Assembly (NCBI GenBank): GCA_963765135.1
Contig: CAVXUX010000004.1
Coordinates: 124,001-188,000, forward strand
Direction of reading: 5' to 3'
DNA length: 64,000 nucleotides
Source of the DNA: JACVRW01 sp963765135
Lineage (GTDB): Bacteria > Actinomycetota > Thermoleophilia > Solirubrobacterales > Thermoleophilaceae
Below are positions 17,336 to 26,302 of the stretch, piece after piece. The notes beneath the pieces are model-generated. The model saw nothing but the letters and a program-made list of their open reading frames with translations, made no database searches and was not told the DNA's origin. A program made the position numbers and the translations under genes. Numbering within the stretch: the first letter of the stretch is position 1; each line of letters starts with the position of its first letter.

Positions 17336-18391
17336 GTGTACAAGACGCCGGTGACCCTGAATGGGGACTCCGCGGTGCGCCTCGTCGGCGCGCGCAAGGC
17401 ATACGGCGAGGTCGTCGCCGTCGACGGCGTGGACCTCGAGATCGCCGAGGACGAGTTCTTCACGATGCTCGGACCGTCCGGCTCGGGCAAGACGACCTGC
17501 CTGCGGCTGATCGCCGGCTTCGAGCGCCCCGACGACGGCCGGGTCGAGCTCGGCGGCCGCGACGTCAGCAGCCTGCCGCCACACGAGCGCGACGTGAACA
17601 CGGTCTTCCAGGACTACGCCCTGTTCCCCCACATGTCGGTCGGCGAGAACGTGGCCTACGGGCTGAAGGTCAAGAAGGTCGCGGGCGACGAGCGCCGCCG
17701 GCGCGTGACCGAGGCGCTCGGCATGGTGCGCCTGGACGGCTACGAGGACCGCCGGCCCGGCCAGCTCTCCGGCGGCCAGCGCCAGCGGGTGGCGCTCGCC
17801 CGGGCGCTGGTCAACCGCCCGCGCGTGCTGCTGCTCGACGAGCCGCTCGGCGCCCTCGACCTCAAGTTGCGCCAGCAGATGCAGCAGGAGCTGCGCACGC
17901 TCCAGCAGGAGGTCCGCGTCACCTTCGTCTACGTGACGCACGACCAGGAGGAGGCGCTCACGATGAGCGACCGCCTCGCGGTCTTCAACGACGGCCGCAT
18001 CGAGCAGGTCGGCGCGCCGGCTGAGGTCTACGAGCACCCGGTGAACGAGTTCGTGGCCGGGTTCGTCGGCGTCTCCAACATCGTCGAGCGCGACGGCGAA
18101 CGCTTCACGATCCGCCCCGAGAAGGTGCGCATCCTCGACGACGGAGACAGCCCGTCGGACGGCCTGCGCGTGGAGGGCGGCCAGGTCCGCGACGTGGCCT
18201 ACATCGGGGCGGTTACGCGCTTCATCGTCGACCTCGACGGAGGCGGCGAGATACAGGTGGTCAGGCAGAACCTCGAGATGTCCTCGCAGGAGGCGCTCGA
18301 GCAGCGGGGGAGGCGAGTGCGCGTGGCTTGGCGAGGAGAGCACGCGTACGCGATCCCCGACCAGCAGGAACAACCAGAGGAGGGACTGTGA
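17336..18391 (+). CDS. potA: Polyamine-type ABC transporter ATP-binding protein
   Basis: 351 residues from GTG 17336. The ATPase domain has Walker A GPSGSGKTT (about 46-54), Q loop QDYALFPHMSV, signature LSGGQRQRVALARAL, Walker B VLLLDEPLGALD and switch His in YVTHDQEEA. The C-terminal TOBE-like region (FTIRPEKVRIL) ends the protein. This is the PotA/FbpC-like subclass energising spermidine/putrescine import. It is first of four transporter genes and is joined to the binding-protein gene by GTGA. TAAGTT at 17308-17313 is a possible -10. Confidence 0.93.
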   Translation: MYKTPVTLNGDSAVRLVGARKAYGEVVAVDGVDLEIAEDEFFTMLGPSGSGKTTCLRLIAGFERPDDGRVELGGRDVSSLPPHERDVNTVFQDYALFPHMSVGENVAYGLKVKKVAGDERRRRVTEALGMVRLDGYEDRRPGQLSGGQRQRVALARALVNRPRVLLLDEPLGALDLKLRQQMQQELRTLQQEVRVTFVYVTHDQEEALTMSDRLAVFNDGRIEQVGAPAEVYEHPVNEFVAGFVGVSNIVERDGERFTIRPEKVRILDDGDSPSDGLRVEGGQVRDVAYIGAVTRFIVDLDGGGEIQVVRQNLEMSSQEALEQRGRRVRVAWRGEHAYAIPDQQEQPEEGL

Positions 18392-19602
18392 AAACTCAAC
18401 GGTGGCACTGGTGGTCGCTGCTCGCCGTGCTCACGCTGGCGCTGGCCGCGCTGACGGCGGCGGGCTGTGGCGATGACGACGACGACTCCGGCGGCGGGGG
18501 CGGCGGCGAGGACTCCGCGACGCTGACGAAGGTCGGCAAGGGGGAGGGCGAGGTCAACCTCATCGCCTGGGCCGGCTACGTCGAGGACGGCTCGACCGAC
18601 CCCGCGGTCGACTGGGTGTCCGACTTCGAGAAGGAGACCGGCTGCAAGGTCAACGTGAAGATCGGCAACACGTCGGACGAGATGGTCACGCTGATGCGGA
18701 CCGGCAACTACGACGGCGTGTCCGCCTCGGGTGACGCCACGCTGCGACTGATCGCGGGCGGCGACGTGGACCCGGTCAACACCGAGCTGATCCCGAACTA
18801 CAAGGACGTTTTCGAGGCCCTCAAGAACCAGCCGCACAACACCGTCGACGGCGTCAACTACGGCGTGGCGCACGGCCGCGGCGCGAACCTGCTGATGTAC
18901 AACAAGGACGTCGTCAAGCCGGCGCCCGACTCCTGGAGCGTCGTGTTCGGCGGGCCCGAGAGCCAGAAGTACAAGGGCAAGGTCACGGCGTACGACAACC
19001 CGATCTACATCGCGGACGCGGCGCTGTACCTGAAGGCGACCCAGCCCGACCTCGGGATCGACAACGTCTACGAGCTGGACGACAAGCAGTTCCAGGCGGC
19101 CGTCGACCTGCTCAAGCAGCAGCGCGACGTGATCGGCGAGTACTGGTCGGACTACACCAAGGAGCAGGCGGCGTTCACGTCCGGCGACTCCGTGGTCGGG
19201 ACGACCTGGCAGGTGATCGCGAACCTCATCGAGGCGGACAAGAAGTCGCCGCCGATCGAGGCGATCCTGCCCAAGGAGGGCGCGACCGGGTGGTCGGACA
19301 CCTGGATGCTCTCGTCGAAGGCCAAGCACCCGAACTGCATGTACAAGTGGATGGACCACATCATCAGCCCCAAGGCGAACGCCGCGGTGGCCGAGTGGTT
19401 CGGTGAGGCTCCGGCCAACAGCAAGTCGTGCGCGTTGACCGCGGTGAAGAACCACTGCGAGATCTTCCACGCGGACGACGAGGCGTACTTCGACAAGGTG
19501 GCCTACTGGAACACGCCGACGGCAGACTGCGGCGACGACCGGGGTGACACCTGCAAGGACTACTCCGAGTGGGTCAAGGCCTGGACGGAGATCAAGGGCT
19601 GA
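18388..19602 (+). CDS. potD: Polyamine-type ABC transporter substrate-binding lipoprotein
   Basis: 404 residues from GTG 18388. The signal peptide ends in lipobox LTAAGC, then an Asp/Gly-rich linker. The body has LIAWAGYVEDG, ETGCKVNVKIGNTSDEMVTL, GVAHGRGANLLMYN, and SDTWMLSSKAKHPNCMYKW, the PotD/PotF-like type II binding-protein pattern. Several Cys residues in the C-terminal 80 residues suggest disulphides. Spermidine or putrescine is the default ligand; other amines or amino acids are possible. Confidence 0.9.
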   Translation: MKTQRWHWWSLLAVLTLALAALTAAGCGDDDDDSGGGGGGEDSATLTKVGKGEGEVNLIAWAGYVEDGSTDPAVDWVSDFEKETGCKVNVKIGNTSDEMVTLMRTGNYDGVSASGDATLRLIAGGDVDPVNTELIPNYKDVFEALKNQPHNTVDGVNYGVAHGRGANLLMYNKDVVKPAPDSWSVVFGGPESQKYKGKVTAYDNPIYIADAALYLKATQPDLGIDNVYELDDKQFQAAVDLLKQQRDVIGEYWSDYTKEQAAFTSGDSVVGTTWQVIANLIEADKKSPPIEAILPKEGATGWSDTWMLSSKAKHPNCMYKWMDHIISPKANAAVAEWFGEAPANSKSCALTAVKNHCEIFHADDEAYFDKVAYWNTPTADCGDDRGDTCKDYSEWVKAWTEIKG

Positions 19603-19612
19603 CCGTCTCGGT

Positions 19613-20470
19613 TTGTCCGCAGTAGCCAGATTCCTCTGGCGCCGGCCCCGCCTGCAGCTGTCGTTGCTGCTGGCGGGGCCGGTGGGCTGGCTGGTCGTCG
19701 CCTACCTGGGCTCGCTGGCGGTGCTGTTCATCGCCTCGCTCTGGCAGCTCGACGAGTTCAGCGGCAAGATCGTCCAGGAGCCGGGCTTCCAGAACTTCCA
19801 GGAGCTGATCGAGACCCCGGTCTACCGCTCGATCGTCTTCCGGACCGTCCTGATCGCCGCGCTGGTGACGATCACCGACGCGCTGCTCGCGTTCCCGATC
19901 GCCTTCTACATGGCCAAGGTGGCATCCCCGCGCGCGCGGGCGCTGCTCGTGGTGGCGGTGCTGATGCCGCTCTGGTCGAGCTACCTGGTCAAGGTCTACA
20001 CGTGGCGCATCATGCTCTCGAACGACGGCATGGTGAACTGGCTGCTCGACCCGTTCGGGATCTCGGGTCCGGGCTTCGGCAACGTCGCCACCTGGCTCGT
20101 CTTCTCGTACCTGTGGCTGCCGTTCATGATCCTGCCGATCTACGCGGGGCTCGAGCGCATCCCGAACTCGCTGATCGACGCCTCCAGCGACCTCGGCGCG
20201 CCCAACTGGCTGACGTTCCGCCGCGTGATCCTGCCGCTGGCGCTGCCCGCGCTGGTGGCCGGCTCGATCTTCACGTTCTCGCTGACGCTGGGCGACTACA
20301 TCACGCCGACGCTCGTGTCGAGCACGCAGTTCATCGGGAACGTCGTCTACGCGAACGTCGGCATCGCGAACAACCTGCCGCTGGCGGCGGCGTTCGCGAC
20401 GGTGCCGGTCGTGATCATGCTCGTGTACCTGCTGATCGCCCGCCGGCTGGGCGCGTTCGAGAGCCTCTGA
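19613..20470 (+). CDS. potB: Polyamine-type ABC transporter permease, first subunit
   Basis: About 285 residues. After the potD stop there is no ATG or GTG in frame before the first membrane helix. TTG at 19613 is the likely start, ten bases downstream of that stop. Six membrane segments are seen, and the EAA-type cytoplasmic loop is EDASSDLGAPNWLTF-like (IDASSDLGAPNWLTFRRVILP). It ends in an overlap with the next permease (TGATG). Confidence 0.9.
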   Translation: MSAVARFLWRRPRLQLSLLLAGPVGWLVVAYLGSLAVLFIASLWQLDEFSGKIVQEPGFQNFQELIETPVYRSIVFRTVLIAALVTITDALLAFPIAFYMAKVASPRARALLVVAVLMPLWSSYLVKVYTWRIMLSNDGMVNWLLDPFGISGPGFGNVATWLVFSYLWLPFMILPIYAGLERIPNSLIDASSDLGAPNWLTFRRVILPLALPALVAGSIFTFSLTLGDYITPTLVSSTQFIGNVVYANVGIANNLPLAAAFATVPVVIMLVYLLIARRLGAFESL

Positions 20471-21286
20471 TGCTCCAGCTCTCCAACGGCACTCGCTGGG
20501 CGCTGCGGATCGGCACCGCGATCACGCTGGCGTTCATCTACGTCCCGCTGCTCGTGATCGCGCTCTACGCATTCAACTCGTCGCGCTCGCAGACCTGGCC
20601 GATCGACGGCTTCACGCTCACCTGGTGGGACAAGGCGATCCACAACCCGGGCGTGCGCGAAGCGCTCTGGACCTCGCTGAAGGCCGGGCTGGGCGCCACG
20701 GCGATCGCGCTCGCTGCTGGGGACGCTGGCGGCGATGGCGGTGGCGCGCCATCGCTTCTTCGGGCGCGACGTGATCTCGTTCGTGGTGATCCTGCCGCTC
20801 GCGCTGCCCGGCATCGTGACCGGCATGGCCCTGAACGCGACGTTCACGCAGGTGCTCGGCGTGGAGCTGACGCTGTTCACCGTGATCGTCGGCCACGCGA
20901 CGTTCTGCATCGTCGTGGTCTACAACAACGCGGTCGCGCGCCTGAGACGCACGGGCACGTCGCTCGAGGAGGCCGCCGGCGACCTCGGCGCCGGCCCGTG
21001 GCGGACGTTCCGCGACGTGACCTTCCCGCAGATGCGCACCGCGCTGGTGGCCGGAGCGCTGCTCGCATTTGCCCTCTCGTTCGACGAGATCATCGTCACG
21101 ACGTTCACGGCCGGCTCGCAGGAGACGCTGCCGATCTGGATCTTCACGAACTACTCGCGGCCGAACCAGCTGCCGATCGTGAACGTGGTCGGCCTGTCGG
21201 TGATCCTGCTGTCGATCATCCCGGTGTACTTCGCCAACAAGCTGTCGCAGGACCCGATCGGGACGCCGGGCGCGGCAGCGCGCTAG
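20470..21286 (+). CDS. potC: Polyamine-type ABC transporter permease, second subunit, one apparent frameshift
   Basis: About 271 residues from ATG 20470. It reads as PotC: FIYVPLLVIALYAFNSS, TWWDKAIHN, then after a frame switch GTLAAMAVARHRFFGRDVISFVVILPLALPGIV, the EAA loop LEEAAGDLGAGPWRTF, and SFDEIIVTTFTAG. The switch lies near 20710-20718 (GCGCTCGCTGCTGGGG context) and equals one extra base in an otherwise intact transporter. It is last gene of the potADBC set. Confidence 0.88.
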
Positions 21287-21300
21287 CGGGCCCGAGCTGG

Positions 21301-21347
21301 GTGAGTGTTCCGCTTTGCGTCATATGCGCGCGGTTTGACACACTCAC
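21301..21347. promoter_or_regulatory. Inverted repeat upstream of RpiR-type regulator
   Basis: GTGAGTGT at 21301-21308 is perfectly repeated in inverse as ACACTCAC at 21340-21347, with 31 bases between. It lies in the 158-base gap between potC and the regulator gene. It could be an operator or a weak hairpin; no poly-T follows. An eight-base inverted repeat could arise by chance. Confidence 0.3.
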
Positions 21348-21444
21348 TCCGACCCCGCTCTGGTTGCTGCAGTTAGCCGCGCTCGCCGCGGCCGCAACCA
21401 GCCTCCCAGAAGGAACTTCCGCGCCCCCGGCGAAAACCTCGCCC

Positions 21445-22296
21445 GTGACGCGAACGGGCACGACTGCACTCACGCTCTCCGACGAGATCCGCCAGCGCTT
21501 CGACGAGTTCTCCCGCTCGCAGAAGGACGTGGGGCAGTACATCGTCGACCATCTCGAGGAGGCGGCGTTCCACACGGCCGAGGAGCTCGCACGGCGGGCC
21601 AACACCTCCAGCTCGACGGTCGTGCGCTTCGCCCAGGCGCTTGGATTCGAGGGCTTCCCGGAGCTTCAGGCCGCCGCGCGCGACGAGTACCGGCGCGCGC
21701 GTGAAGGCGGCAACGGCGGGGCCGACGTGGCCGGTGCCCCGCTCTTCCCGATCGACCAGACCGAGTTCGAGGCGGCGCTGGCCGCCGACCACGCCAACCT
21801 CGCCGAGACCGCTCGCAAGGTGGACCGCGAGGAGGTGGCCGCGGCCGTCGACCTGATCTCGCACGCCGAGCGCATCGTGCTCTGCGGCACCGACCAGATG
21901 GCGTTCTTCGCCAGCTACCTGCGCCATCTGCTGATGCTGCTCGACCTGCGCGCCGAGGTCGTCGCCTCGCCGAGCCAGGAGAACCTCGCGAAGCTCGGGC
22001 GCGTGCACGACAAGACCGTGATGGTCGGCTTCTCGGCCGGCCGCCCGCACCCGCTGGTCGTGCGGGCGATGAAGCTGGCTCGCAACCGCCACGCCGCGAC
22101 GATCGCGATCGCCGACGCCACCCTCTCCGAGGTGGCGAAGCTCGCCGACCACCGGCTCTACTACTCCTCCAACAGCCCGGCGTTCGTGCGCTCGCACTCG
22201 GCGCTGCTCGGGCTGATCCAGGCGCTCGCCTACGGCGTGTACGCCCAGGACGAGCCGGCCTACGCGGATCGCATCAAGGCCTTCCGCTTGAAGTAG
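21445..22296 (+). CDS. RpiR/MurR-family transcriptional regulator with SIS domain
   Basis: 283 residues from GTG 21445. The N-terminal HTH-6 domain (SDEIRQRFDEFSRSQKDVGQYIVDH, TAEELARRANTSSSTVVRFAQALGF) is about 1-80. The C-terminal SIS-like domain (SHAERIVLCGTDQMAFFASYLRH, TVMVGFSAGRPHPLVVRAMKLAR) normally binds a phosphosugar. A longer in-frame upstream extension to 21301 is not protein-like. RpiR regulators usually sit beside sugar genes; here the neighbour is a polyamine-type transporter, so its effector is uncertain. Confidence 0.85.
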   Translation: MTRTGTTALTLSDEIRQRFDEFSRSQKDVGQYIVDHLEEAAFHTAEELARRANTSSSTVVRFAQALGFEGFPELQAAARDEYRRAREGGNGGADVAGAPLFPIDQTEFEAALAADHANLAETARKVDREEVAAAVDLISHAERIVLCGTDQMAFFASYLRHLLMLLDLRAEVVASPSQENLAKLGRVHDKTVMVGFSAGRPHPLVVRAMKLARNRHAATIAIADATLSEVAKLADHRLYYSSNSPAFVRSHSALLGLIQALAYGVYAQDEPAYADRIKAFRLK

Positions 22297-22299
22297 GCT
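22294..22299 (+). promoter_or_regulatory. Promoter -10 for the tandem hydrolase operon, probably leaderless
   Basis: TAGGCT, eight bases before GTG 22308, overlapping the stop codon of the RpiR gene. No Shine-Dalgarno lies between. Confidence 0.4.
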
Positions 22300-22307
22300 C
22301 CCGCTCC

Positions 22308-24302
22308 GTGAGGAGGGGAGTCCTGATGGTCGCGCTGTGCGCGGCCGTGCTGGGCATCGCCGCGCCGGCCGGCGCCGCGCCGCGCGGCTGCGACCCGTTC
22401 GACAAGGCCGCTTGCCTGCTGCCCTGGCCGAACGACTACTTCCGCAAGCACGGCCACCTCGCGCTCACCAACGCGCAGATGCCGCACAGCACGGACGGCA
22501 AGCCGATCGTCGCCCGCGACTACAACTGGTCGGACGGGTTCAGCCCGGGTCAGATCATCCTCACGTTGGTGCCCGGGCTCGACCTCAAGCGCTCGGGCGC
22601 CGCGCCGGTCACCGACATCGGCCGTTCGCTGAAGCGCAACCAGCCGATCGTCGTGATCGACGCCAAGACCGGCAAGCGCCAGCCGATCTGGTCCGAGCTG
22701 AACATGGTCGCGAAGAACCCGCGCAAGCGGACGCTCGACATCCACCCGGCCATCGGCTGGCGCGAGGGGCACCGCTACATCGTCGCTCTGCGCAACCTCA
22801 AGCGCTCCAACGGGAAGACGATCAAGGCGCCGCGCGCGTTCCGCATCTACCGCGACGGCCTGCCCGGCGGCAGCCGCGCGGTGAACCGCCGCGATCCGCA
22901 CATGCAGGACATCTTCAGCCGCCTCGACAACGCGGGCATCAACCCGGGCGAGCTGTATCTGGCCTGGGACTTCACGATCGCGAGCCGCCAGAACCTCACG
23001 AAGCGGATGCTGTCGATCCGCGACCGCTCCTTCGGGGAGCTCGGCGACGGCAACCTGCGCGACCTCAAGGTCGCCGGCGGCGCTCCGCAGTTCACCGTCA
23101 CCGAAGCCCGCGACCTGCCGGGCATCGGCCGCCGCGTGGCCGGCACCGTGGCGGTTCCCTGCTGGCTGAACAACCCCGGCTGCGCGCCCGGCGGTCGCTT
23201 CAAGCTGAACAAGCGCGGGCTGCCGGTGCGCACTCCCGGCAACGTCCAGCAGGCTCCGTTCGTCTGCGTGGTGCCGAACAGCTCGGCGACCACGCCGGCC
23301 CGGCCGCTGCTGTTCGGCCACGGCCTGTTCCAGGACGCCACGGCCGTCGACACGATCGCCCTGTTCGCGCCGGTGTCGAACGCGGTCATCTGCGGCACGA
23401 ACTTCACCGGGATGTCCCAGGAGGACCTGGTCAACGACGCGAAGGTGTCGTCGAACCTGTCGCGCTTCCCGGAGATCGCCGACCGCCTGCAGCAGGGGAT
23501 CCTGGCCTTCACGTTCCTGGGCCGCGCGATGATCCATCCGCAGGGGTTCGCGTCGCACCCCGAGTTCGCGGGACGCATCGACACCGACCGGCTCTTCTAC
23601 GCGGGCGCCAGCCTGGGCGGCATCATCGGCGGCGCGCTGACCTCGGTCGCGCCGGACTTCAACCGCTCCGCGTTGATCGTGCCGGGGCTGCGCTTCAGCC
23701 TGCTGCTCACGCGCAGCACGCAGTTCCCCAGCTTCGGCCGGATCCTCTACGGCAAGTACCCGGACCCGGTCGAGCAGGCGCTGGTCAACTCGATGATCCA
23801 GCTGCTCTGGGACCGCGGCGAGGCGAACGGCTACGTGTACCACATGGTCCGCGACCCGCTGCCCAACACGCCCGCGAAGACCGTGCTGCTGCACGAGGCG
23901 TTCGGCGACCACCAGGTGAGCAACGTCGCCACGGAGACCGAGGCCCGCATCATCGGCGCGCGCCTGCGTACGCCCGCGCTCGACCCGGGTCGCAGCCGCG
24001 ACCGCGTGCCCTTCTGGGGCATCAAGCGGATCCCGCGCTACCCGTGGAAGGGCAACGCGCTGACGATCTTCGACATCGGGCCGCTGCGCCCGGCCGGCTG
24101 CAGCGGCGCCGCCTGCCTGGGCACGCCGCCCGCGCCGGTGACCAACATCCCGCCCGAGATCGGCGTCGACCCGCACGGGATCACCGCGACCGAGCTGAAC
24201 GCGGTGCTCGAGTTCTCGGACTTCCTCAAGGTCGACGGCGCCTTCGTCGACCATTGCCCGCAGGGCAAGCCCTGCTACGCCGCGGGTTGGACGGGGCCGT
24301 GA
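22308..24302 (+). CDS. Secreted alpha/beta-hydrolase-like protein, tandem copy 1
   Basis: 664 residues from GTG 22308. Signal peptide about 1-24 (VALCAAVLGIAAPAGA). An N-terminal domain follows with CDPFDKAACLLPWPNDYF and NWSDGFSPG, then a beta-rich middle, then a hydrolase core with nucleophile motif GASLGG (Ser near residue 435). A late FGDHQV could carry the catalytic His. The N-terminal PWPNDYF...DGFS arrangement recalls the N-terminal domain of secreted bacterial lipases of the VolA/Pla-1 type; this is a layout resemblance, not a proven match. The three copies share these blocks almost position by position. It couples to copy 2 by GTGA. Substrate unknown. Confidence 0.82.
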   Translation: MRRGVLMVALCAAVLGIAAPAGAAPRGCDPFDKAACLLPWPNDYFRKHGHLALTNAQMPHSTDGKPIVARDYNWSDGFSPGQIILTLVPGLDLKRSGAAPVTDIGRSLKRNQPIVVIDAKTGKRQPIWSELNMVAKNPRKRTLDIHPAIGWREGHRYIVALRNLKRSNGKTIKAPRAFRIYRDGLPGGSRAVNRRDPHMQDIFSRLDNAGINPGELYLAWDFTIASRQNLTKRMLSIRDRSFGELGDGNLRDLKVAGGAPQFTVTEARDLPGIGRRVAGTVAVPCWLNNPGCAPGGRFKLNKRGLPVRTPGNVQQAPFVCVVPNSSATTPARPLLFGHGLFQDATAVDTIALFAPVSNAVICGTNFTGMSQEDLVNDAKVSSNLSRFPEIADRLQQGILAFTFLGRAMIHPQGFASHPEFAGRIDTDRLFYAGASLGGIIGGALTSVAPDFNRSALIVPGLRFSLLLTRSTQFPSFGRILYGKYPDPVEQALVNSMIQLLWDRGEANGYVYHMVRDPLPNTPAKTVLLHEAFGDHQVSNVATETEARIIGARLRTPALDPGRSRDRVPFWGIKRIPRYPWKGNALTIFDIGPLRPAGCSGAACLGTPPAPVTNIPPEIGVDPHGITATELNAVLEFSDFLKVDGAFVDHCPQGKPCYAAGWTGP

Positions 24303-26302
24303 GGGCGCTCGCCGCGGTCGCCGCCGCGTTCGTCGCGCTCGTGGCCGCCGCGCCCGCCGGTGCCGCCGGCTGCGACCCGATCGACCCCTCGCGCTGCCTG
24401 CTGCCCTGGCCGAACGACTACTTCCGCGACCACGGCCACCTCGCGCTGACGCCCTCGATGATGCCCGCGAACGCGTCGGGCACGCCGATCGAGCCGGCCG
24501 ACTACAACTGGTCCGACGGCTTCAGCCCCGGTGGCGCGATCGTGACCAAGGTGCCGGGCCTCGACACGCCGGCCGCCTTCGCCAAGACCGGGTCGGTGCC
24601 GATCACCGACGTCGCCCGTTCGTTCGACGCGCGGGCGCCGATCCTGGTGATCAACGCCCGCACGCTGCGCCGCCAGCTGATCTGGACCGAGCTGGACTCC
24701 AACGCGTCGACGCCCGCGAACACGGCGCTGCTGATCCACCCGGCGAAGAACTTCCGCGAGGGCGAGCGCTACATCGTCGCCCTGCGCAACCTGCGCGGCG
24801 CCGGCGGCGCGCCGCTCCAGCCGAGCGCCGCGTTCCGCAAGTACCGCGACCGGATCGAGACCAACTCGCTGCGCTTCGAGCAGCGCCGACCGCACATGGA
24901 GCGCATCTTCAAGCGCCTCAAGCGCGCCGGCGTCAAGCGCGGCGAGCTGTACCTCGCGTGGGACTTCACAGTGGCGAGCGCGCACTCGCTGTCGAGCCGG
25001 CTGCGCCGCATCCGCGACGACGCCTTCCGCGGCCTCGGCGACACCAACCTGGGCGACCTCCAGGTGAAGGGCGCGCCGCCCAAGTTCACGATCGCCAAGA
25101 TCACCGACTTCACGCCGGCCCAGAACGCCGTGATCCGCCGCCGCGTGGAGGGCACGGTCGAGGTGCCCTGCTACCTCGACCAGCCCGGCTGCCCGGCTGG
25201 GTCGCGCTTCCGGCTCGGGCCGAACGGCCAGCCGGTGCGCACCCCCGGCAACACAACCGACGCCAACTTCATCTGCAACATCCCGCGCTCGGTCACGTCG
25301 GCCACGCCGGGGCGGCTGTCGCTGTACGGCCACGGCCTGTTCGGCAGCGCGGGCGAGGTGAACAGCATCAGCCAGCTGCAGATCGCCAGCGAGCACAAGG
25401 TGGTCCTGTGCGCGAGCGACTTCATCGGCATGTCCGGCGGCGACGTGCCCAACACGATCTCGATCCTGCAGGACCTGTCGGCCTTCCCGGAGCTGGCCGA
25501 CCGCCTCCAGCAGGGCTTCGTCAACTTCCTCTTCCTCGGGCGCGCGATGATCCACCCGAAGGGGCTCAGCTCGAGCCTGGCGTTCTGGGATGCCGGCGGG
25601 CCGCTGATCGACACGCGCAAGCTCTACTACTCGGGCGGCAGCCAGGGAGGCATCGCGGGCGGGGCGCTGACCGCCGTCGCGCCCGACTTCACGCGCTCGG
25701 TCCTGATCGTGCCGGCGATGAACTACAGCCTGCTGCTCACGCGCTCGATCGACTTCGACCCGTTCGCGCAGGTGCTCTACCCGGCCTACCCGGACGAGCT
25801 GATCCGCCCGCTGCTGCTGTCGCTGATCCAGACGCTCTGGGATCGCGGCGAGCCGGACGGCTACGCGTGGCACATGACGACCGACCCCTACCCGAACACG
25901 CCCGCGCACACGGTCCTGCTGCACATGGCGTTCGGCGACCACCAGGTGGCGAACGTCGCGACGGAGGTCGAGGCGCGCACGATCGGCGCGAAGATCAGGC
26001 TGCCGGCGGTGGACCCGGGTCGCCACACCGACGTGCAGCCCTACTTCGGGATCGAGCCGATCACGCGCTACCCGTACCGCGGCAGCGCGCTGGTGGTGTG
26101 GGACATCGGGCCGCTGCGCGGCGAGCTGGGCACCCCGCCGCCGCCGATCACCAACACCCCGCCGGAGCTGGGGCGCGATCCGCACGGGATCACCGGCCGC
26201 GAGGTGGGGGCGCAGCTGCAGTTCTCGAAGTTCATCGACGGCGAGTTCATCGACGTGTGCCTCGGCACCCCGTGCCACGCCGCCGGGTGGACCGGCCCTT
26301 GA
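24299..26302 (+). CDS. Secreted alpha/beta-hydrolase-like protein, tandem copy 2
   Basis: 667 residues from GTG 24299 (GTGA overlap). Signal peptide (AAAFVALVAAAPAGAAG). Same architecture as copy 1: CLLPWPNDYF, NWSDGFSPGG, CYLDQPGCPAGSRFRLG, IPRSVTSATPGRLSLYGHGLFG, and nucleophile GGSQGG (Ser near residue 447), then MAFGDHQVANVATEVEARTIG. The motif variant S-Q-G-G is shared with copy 3 but not copy 1, so copies 2 and 3 look closer. It couples to copy 3 by a TTGA overlap. Confidence 0.82.
   Translation: MRALAAVAAAFVALVAAAPAGAAGCDPIDPSRCLLPWPNDYFRDHGHLALTPSMMPANASGTPIEPADYNWSDGFSPGGAIVTKVPGLDTPAAFAKTGSVPITDVARSFDARAPILVINARTLRRQLIWTELDSNASTPANTALLIHPAKNFREGERYIVALRNLRGAGGAPLQPSAAFRKYRDRIETNSLRFEQRRPHMERIFKRLKRAGVKRGELYLAWDFTVASAHSLSSRLRRIRDDAFRGLGDTNLGDLQVKGAPPKFTIAKITDFTPAQNAVIRRRVEGTVEVPCYLDQPGCPAGSRFRLGPNGQPVRTPGNTTDANFICNIPRSVTSATPGRLSLYGHGLFGSAGEVNSISQLQIASEHKVVLCASDFIGMSGGDVPNTISILQDLSAFPELADRLQQGFVNFLFLGRAMIHPKGLSSSLAFWDAGGPLIDTRKLYYSGGSQGGIAGGALTAVAPDFTRSVLIVPAMNYSLLLTRSIDFDPFAQVLYPAYPDELIRPLLLSLIQTLWDRGEPDGYAWHMTTDPYPNTPAHTVLLHMAFGDHQVANVATEVEARTIGAKIRLPAVDPGRHTDVQPYFGIEPITRYPYRGSALVVWDIGPLRGELGTPPPPITNTPPELGRDPHGITGREVGAQLQFSKFIDGEFIDVCLGTPCHAAGWTGP

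Noticed and set aside
21335..21340. TTGACA as a -35 for the RpiR gene
   Set aside because: No acceptable -10 hexamer lies 16-18 bases downstream.
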